From contig NZ_CP117782.1 of assembly GCF_028657905.1 (NCBI RefSeq), forward strand, positions 2,852,001 to 2,916,000: DNA of 64,000 nucleotides, written 5' to 3'. A model generated the notes under the pieces. The model made no database searches. It saw only the letters and a list, made by a program, of their open reading frames with translations, and was not told the DNA's origin. This DNA comes from Burkholderia sp. FERM BP-3421. Lineage in GTDB: Bacteria; Pseudomonadota; Gammaproteobacteria; Burkholderiales; Burkholderiaceae. Shown in pieces: positions 61,911 through 64,000 of this stretch; positions within the stretch are counted from its first letter, which is position 1, and every line of letters begins with the position of its first letter. The translations under genes were made by a program, and so were the position numbers.

Positions 61911-63296
61911 ATGCCCTCTCTTCCTCTCCTCGGCACGCTTCTCGACACCGCCGGCGCCGCCGTCGGCGGCGCACGCGGCGCGAGCCCGGCCCCCGCGACG
62001 GGCAGCCCGGACACGCCCGTCTCGACCGCGCCGTTCGCGCAGACCCTGCGGCAGAGCGTGCAGTCGCAGCGCCAGGCCAATGCCAACGGCGCGCAGGCGG
62101 GCGGCGCGGCGACGCAGTCGAACGGCAGCGCGAGCGCCAACGATCCGAGCGCGCCGACCACCACGCCGACGGCCGGCGCGGGCACGACGACGGGCGGCAC
62201 GAAGCCGTCCTCCGGCAAGGACGACGGCAAGACGGGCGACAGCACCGCGCAAACCGCGCCCGATCCCGCCCAGGCCGCCGCGCTCGCCGCCGCCGCGGTC
62301 CAGGCGCAACTGCAAGCGCGCCCGGACGCGGCGTCGCAGCCGGTCGACGAAGCCGCGGACGCCGCCGCCTCGATCGCGGATGCGGCCAGCACGCTGGCCG
62401 CCAAGCTCGACGCCAAGGCCAACGGCGCCCAGACGGATACGACCGACGCGGCCGGCAGCGCGCCCGCGACGATCCGCGACGCGCTGCAAAGCGCGCTCGA
62501 CAAGCTCACGAACGGCGGCCAGGGCGCCGCGGCGCCGACCGTCACCCCCGGCACCGGCGGCGGCAGCAGTGCGGGCGCGGACAGCGCGCCGCTGCGCGCG
62601 CCGCTCACCGCCAAGGGGCTGATGGCCGACAAGACGCTCGCCGCCTCGAACGCGACGGCGACCGCCGCCGATACGGCCGCCGCGACCGCCCCGACGGGCG
62701 AGGCGAAGCCGGCCGCCGGAGCGCTCACCACGTCGCAGCCGGCCGTCGATTCCGGCCAGGCGTCGCTCGCCGCCGCGAGCGCCGCGCTCCAGCAAAGCGT
62801 GCCGACCACGCAACAGGCGGGCGCGGCCGTGGCCGGCACGACCCACGTCGCGCCGCCCGTGGGCGGGCCCGACTGGGCCGACGCGCTGGGCCAGAAGGTC
62901 GTGTTCCTGTCGAACGCGCACCAGCAAAGCGCGGAACTCACGCTCAATCCGCCGGATCTCGGGCCGCTGCAGGTCGTGCTGCGGGTGGCCGACAATCATG
63001 CGCACGCGCTGTTCGTGTCGCAGCATGCGCAGGTGCGCGAAGCCGTCGAGGCGGCGCTGCCCAAGCTGCGCGAGGCGATGGAATCGGGCGGGCTCGGGCT
63101 CGGCAGCGCGAGCGTCAGCGACGGTAGCTTCGGCGCCGCGCAGCAGCAGAACCCGCAACAGCAATCGGCGCGCGGACAGGGCGCGCAGCGCGGCTTCGGC
63201 GCGTCGGCGGCCGACGATGGGCTCGGCGACGCCGACGCAACGCTCGCCGGCACGGCGACGCGACGCGTCGTCGGGATGGTCGACACCTTCGCGTAA
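61911..63296 (+). CDS. fliK: Flagellar hook-length control protein FliK
   Basis: A protein of 461 residues. A disordered Ala/Thr/Gly-rich N-terminal three quarters acts as the ruler, and the C-terminal FliK domain follows (FLSNAHQQSAELTLNPPDLG, PLQVVLRVADNHAHALFVSQ, HAQVREAVEAALPKLREAME). A Gln-rich stretch and Gly/Asp tail close it. It measures the hook and triggers FlhB to switch export to filament proteins. Last gene of the fliF operon in this window. Confidence 0.94.
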   Translation: MPSLPLLGTLLDTAGAAVGGARGASPAPATGSPDTPVSTAPFAQTLRQSVQSQRQANANGAQAGGAATQSNGSASANDPSAPTTTPTAGAGTTTGGTKPSSGKDDGKTGDSTAQTAPDPAQAAALAAAAVQAQLQARPDAASQPVDEAADAAASIADAASTLAAKLDAKANGAQTDTTDAAGSAPATIRDALQSALDKLTNGGQGAAAPTVTPGTGGGSSAGADSAPLRAPLTAKGLMADKTLAASNATATAADTAAATAPTGEAKPAAGALTTSQPAVDSGQASLAAASAALQQSVPTTQQAGAAVAGTTHVAPPVGGPDWADALGQKVVFLSNAHQQSAELTLNPPDLGPLQVVLRVADNHAHALFVSQHAQVREAVEAALPKLREAMESGGLGLGSASVSDGSFGAAQQQNPQQQSARGQGAQRGFGASAADDGLGDADATLAGTATRRVVGMVDTFA

Positions 63297-63329
63297 GCGA
63301 CGTCGCCGCGCCGCGCCCGCGCGCCGCCA

Positions 63330-64000
63330 TCAGCGGCCGTGCAGCGCGGGCGAGCGCACCGCTTCGCGCCCCTGCCGCGCGGCGACGATGAAGTCCGCCG
63401 CGCGCTCGCCGATCATCACGGTCGGCGCATTCGTGTTGCCGCCGATCAGGGTCGGCATCACCGACGCATCCACCACCCGCAATCCCTCGACTCCGCGCAC
63501 GCGCAATTGCGTGTCGACCACCGCGCGCGCGTCGCTGCCCATCCGGCAGGTGCCGACCGGGTGGTAGATCGTGTCCGCGTGCGCGACGATCGCCGCGCGC
63601 AGCGCGTCGTCGGAATCATCCGGGTGCGTGTACAGCTCGCGGCCGCCCTGCGACGCGAGCGGCTCGGCCGACAGGATCGCGCGCATCGCCTTCGCGCCGC
63701 GCAGCAGCAGCGCGAGATCGCGTTCGTCGCTGAAGAAGCGCGGATCGATCAGCGGCGCGACGCGCGCGTCGCCGCTCGCGAGCGCGACGGTGCCGCGGCT
63801 CTTCGGCCGCAGCGCGCACACGTGCAGCGAATAGCCGAAGCCCCAGTGCATGCGCCGATTGTGGTCATCGACGATCGCGGTGCAGAAATGCAGCTGCAGG
63901 TCGGGCCGGTCGAGCCCGGGCTCGCTCTTGATGAAGCCGCCCGCCTCCGCGACGTTGCTCGACATCATGCCGTCGCGCTTCGACAGATAGCGAAACAATT
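63330..64000 (-). CDS. GMC oxidoreductase (choline/alcohol dehydrogenase type), N-terminal part outside window
   Basis: The C-terminal 223 residues or so of a GMC-family FAD enzyme. It is still open at the window edge. The segments DTIYHPVGTCRMGSDARAVV (active-site His region) and VVDASVMPTLIGGNTNAPTV, MIGERAADFI are the family C-terminal signature. Substrate cannot be told. Transcribed against fliK. Confidence 0.88.
   Translation of the reverse strand, partial: LFRYLSKRDGMMSSNVAEAGGFIKSEPGLDRPDLQLHFCTAIVDDHNRRMHWGFGYSLHVCALRPKSRGTVALASGDARVAPLIDPRFFSDERDLALLLRGAKAMRAILSAEPLASQGGRELYTHPDDSDDALRAAIVAHADTIYHPVGTCRMGSDARAVVDTQLRVRGVEGLRVVDASVMPTLIGGNTNAPTVMIGERAADFIVAARQGREAVRSPALHGR

Overview
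The window is high-GC DNA that reads as a Burkholderia sensu lato chromosome. The evidence is the gene order flgN-flgM-flgA facing flgB-to-flgL, a separate fliE / fliF-to-fliK cluster with fliS-fliT, a pxpBCA locus beside DUF969/DUF979 membrane proteins, a dppABCDF operon, and alanine/proline-rich low-complexity tails. The species cannot be named from the sequence alone. No rRNA, tRNA, CRISPR array, insertion sequence or prophage was seen.

Layout. 1-1.7 kb: an M24 metallopeptidase (cut by the window edge) divergent from a GlxA-type AraC regulator. 2.1-15.0 kb (mostly minus): the full rod/hook/ring operon flgBCDEFGHIJ plus flgKL, with ycgR (flagellar brake) and a small methyltransferase in between. 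15.2-17.4 kb (plus): flgA, flgM, flgN. 17.5-25.1 kb: a secreted GDSL lipase, cca, a GST, an atypical SDR, a soluble lytic transglycosylase, 5-formyl-THF cyclo-ligase and a MarR-like regulator. 25.3-29.7 kb: pxpB-pxpC-pxpA (5-oxoprolinase) followed by DUF969 and DUF979 membrane proteins. 30.1-37.0 kb (minus): the dipeptide ABC transporter operon dppABCDF with a TraB/GumN protein at its 3' end. 37.4-51 kb: metabolic and transport genes, including an MHS-family transporter, HiPIP, an FAD oxidoreductase, a Lon-like AAA ATPase, nitroreductase, fpr, a NarL-type two-component pair, an APC permease, XdhC and a PepSY protein. 51.2-52.3 kb: a histone-deacetylase-family hydrolase. 52.3-53.2 kb: a gene-free repeat region. 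53.2-63.3 kb: the second flagellar cluster, with fliE, fliS, fliT, a second fliK-like gene and flhX on minus and fliFGHIJK on plus. 63.3-64 kb: a partial GMC oxidoreductase.

How it works together. The two flagellar clusters supply basal body, rod, hook, export ATPase complex, hook-length control, chaperones, the FlgM anti-sigma factor and the c-di-GMP brake. Four sigma-28 (FliA) promoters with exact 11-bp spacers can be read by eye, before flgKL, ycgR, flgMN and fliST(-fliK2-flhX). They mark the late, FlgM-gated part of the system.

The most unusual signal is a set of five palindromes of form (N)GACAA-N7-TTGTCA. They lie in the 0.83-kb convergent gap between the deacetylase-family gene and flhX, where no neighbouring gene start needs an operator. 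Other points of interest are a sigma-28-driven fliK2-flhX cassette, terminator-shaped hairpins in the leaders of fliE and the M24 peptidase gene, two candidate small RNAs, and the pxp-DUF969-DUF979 locus.
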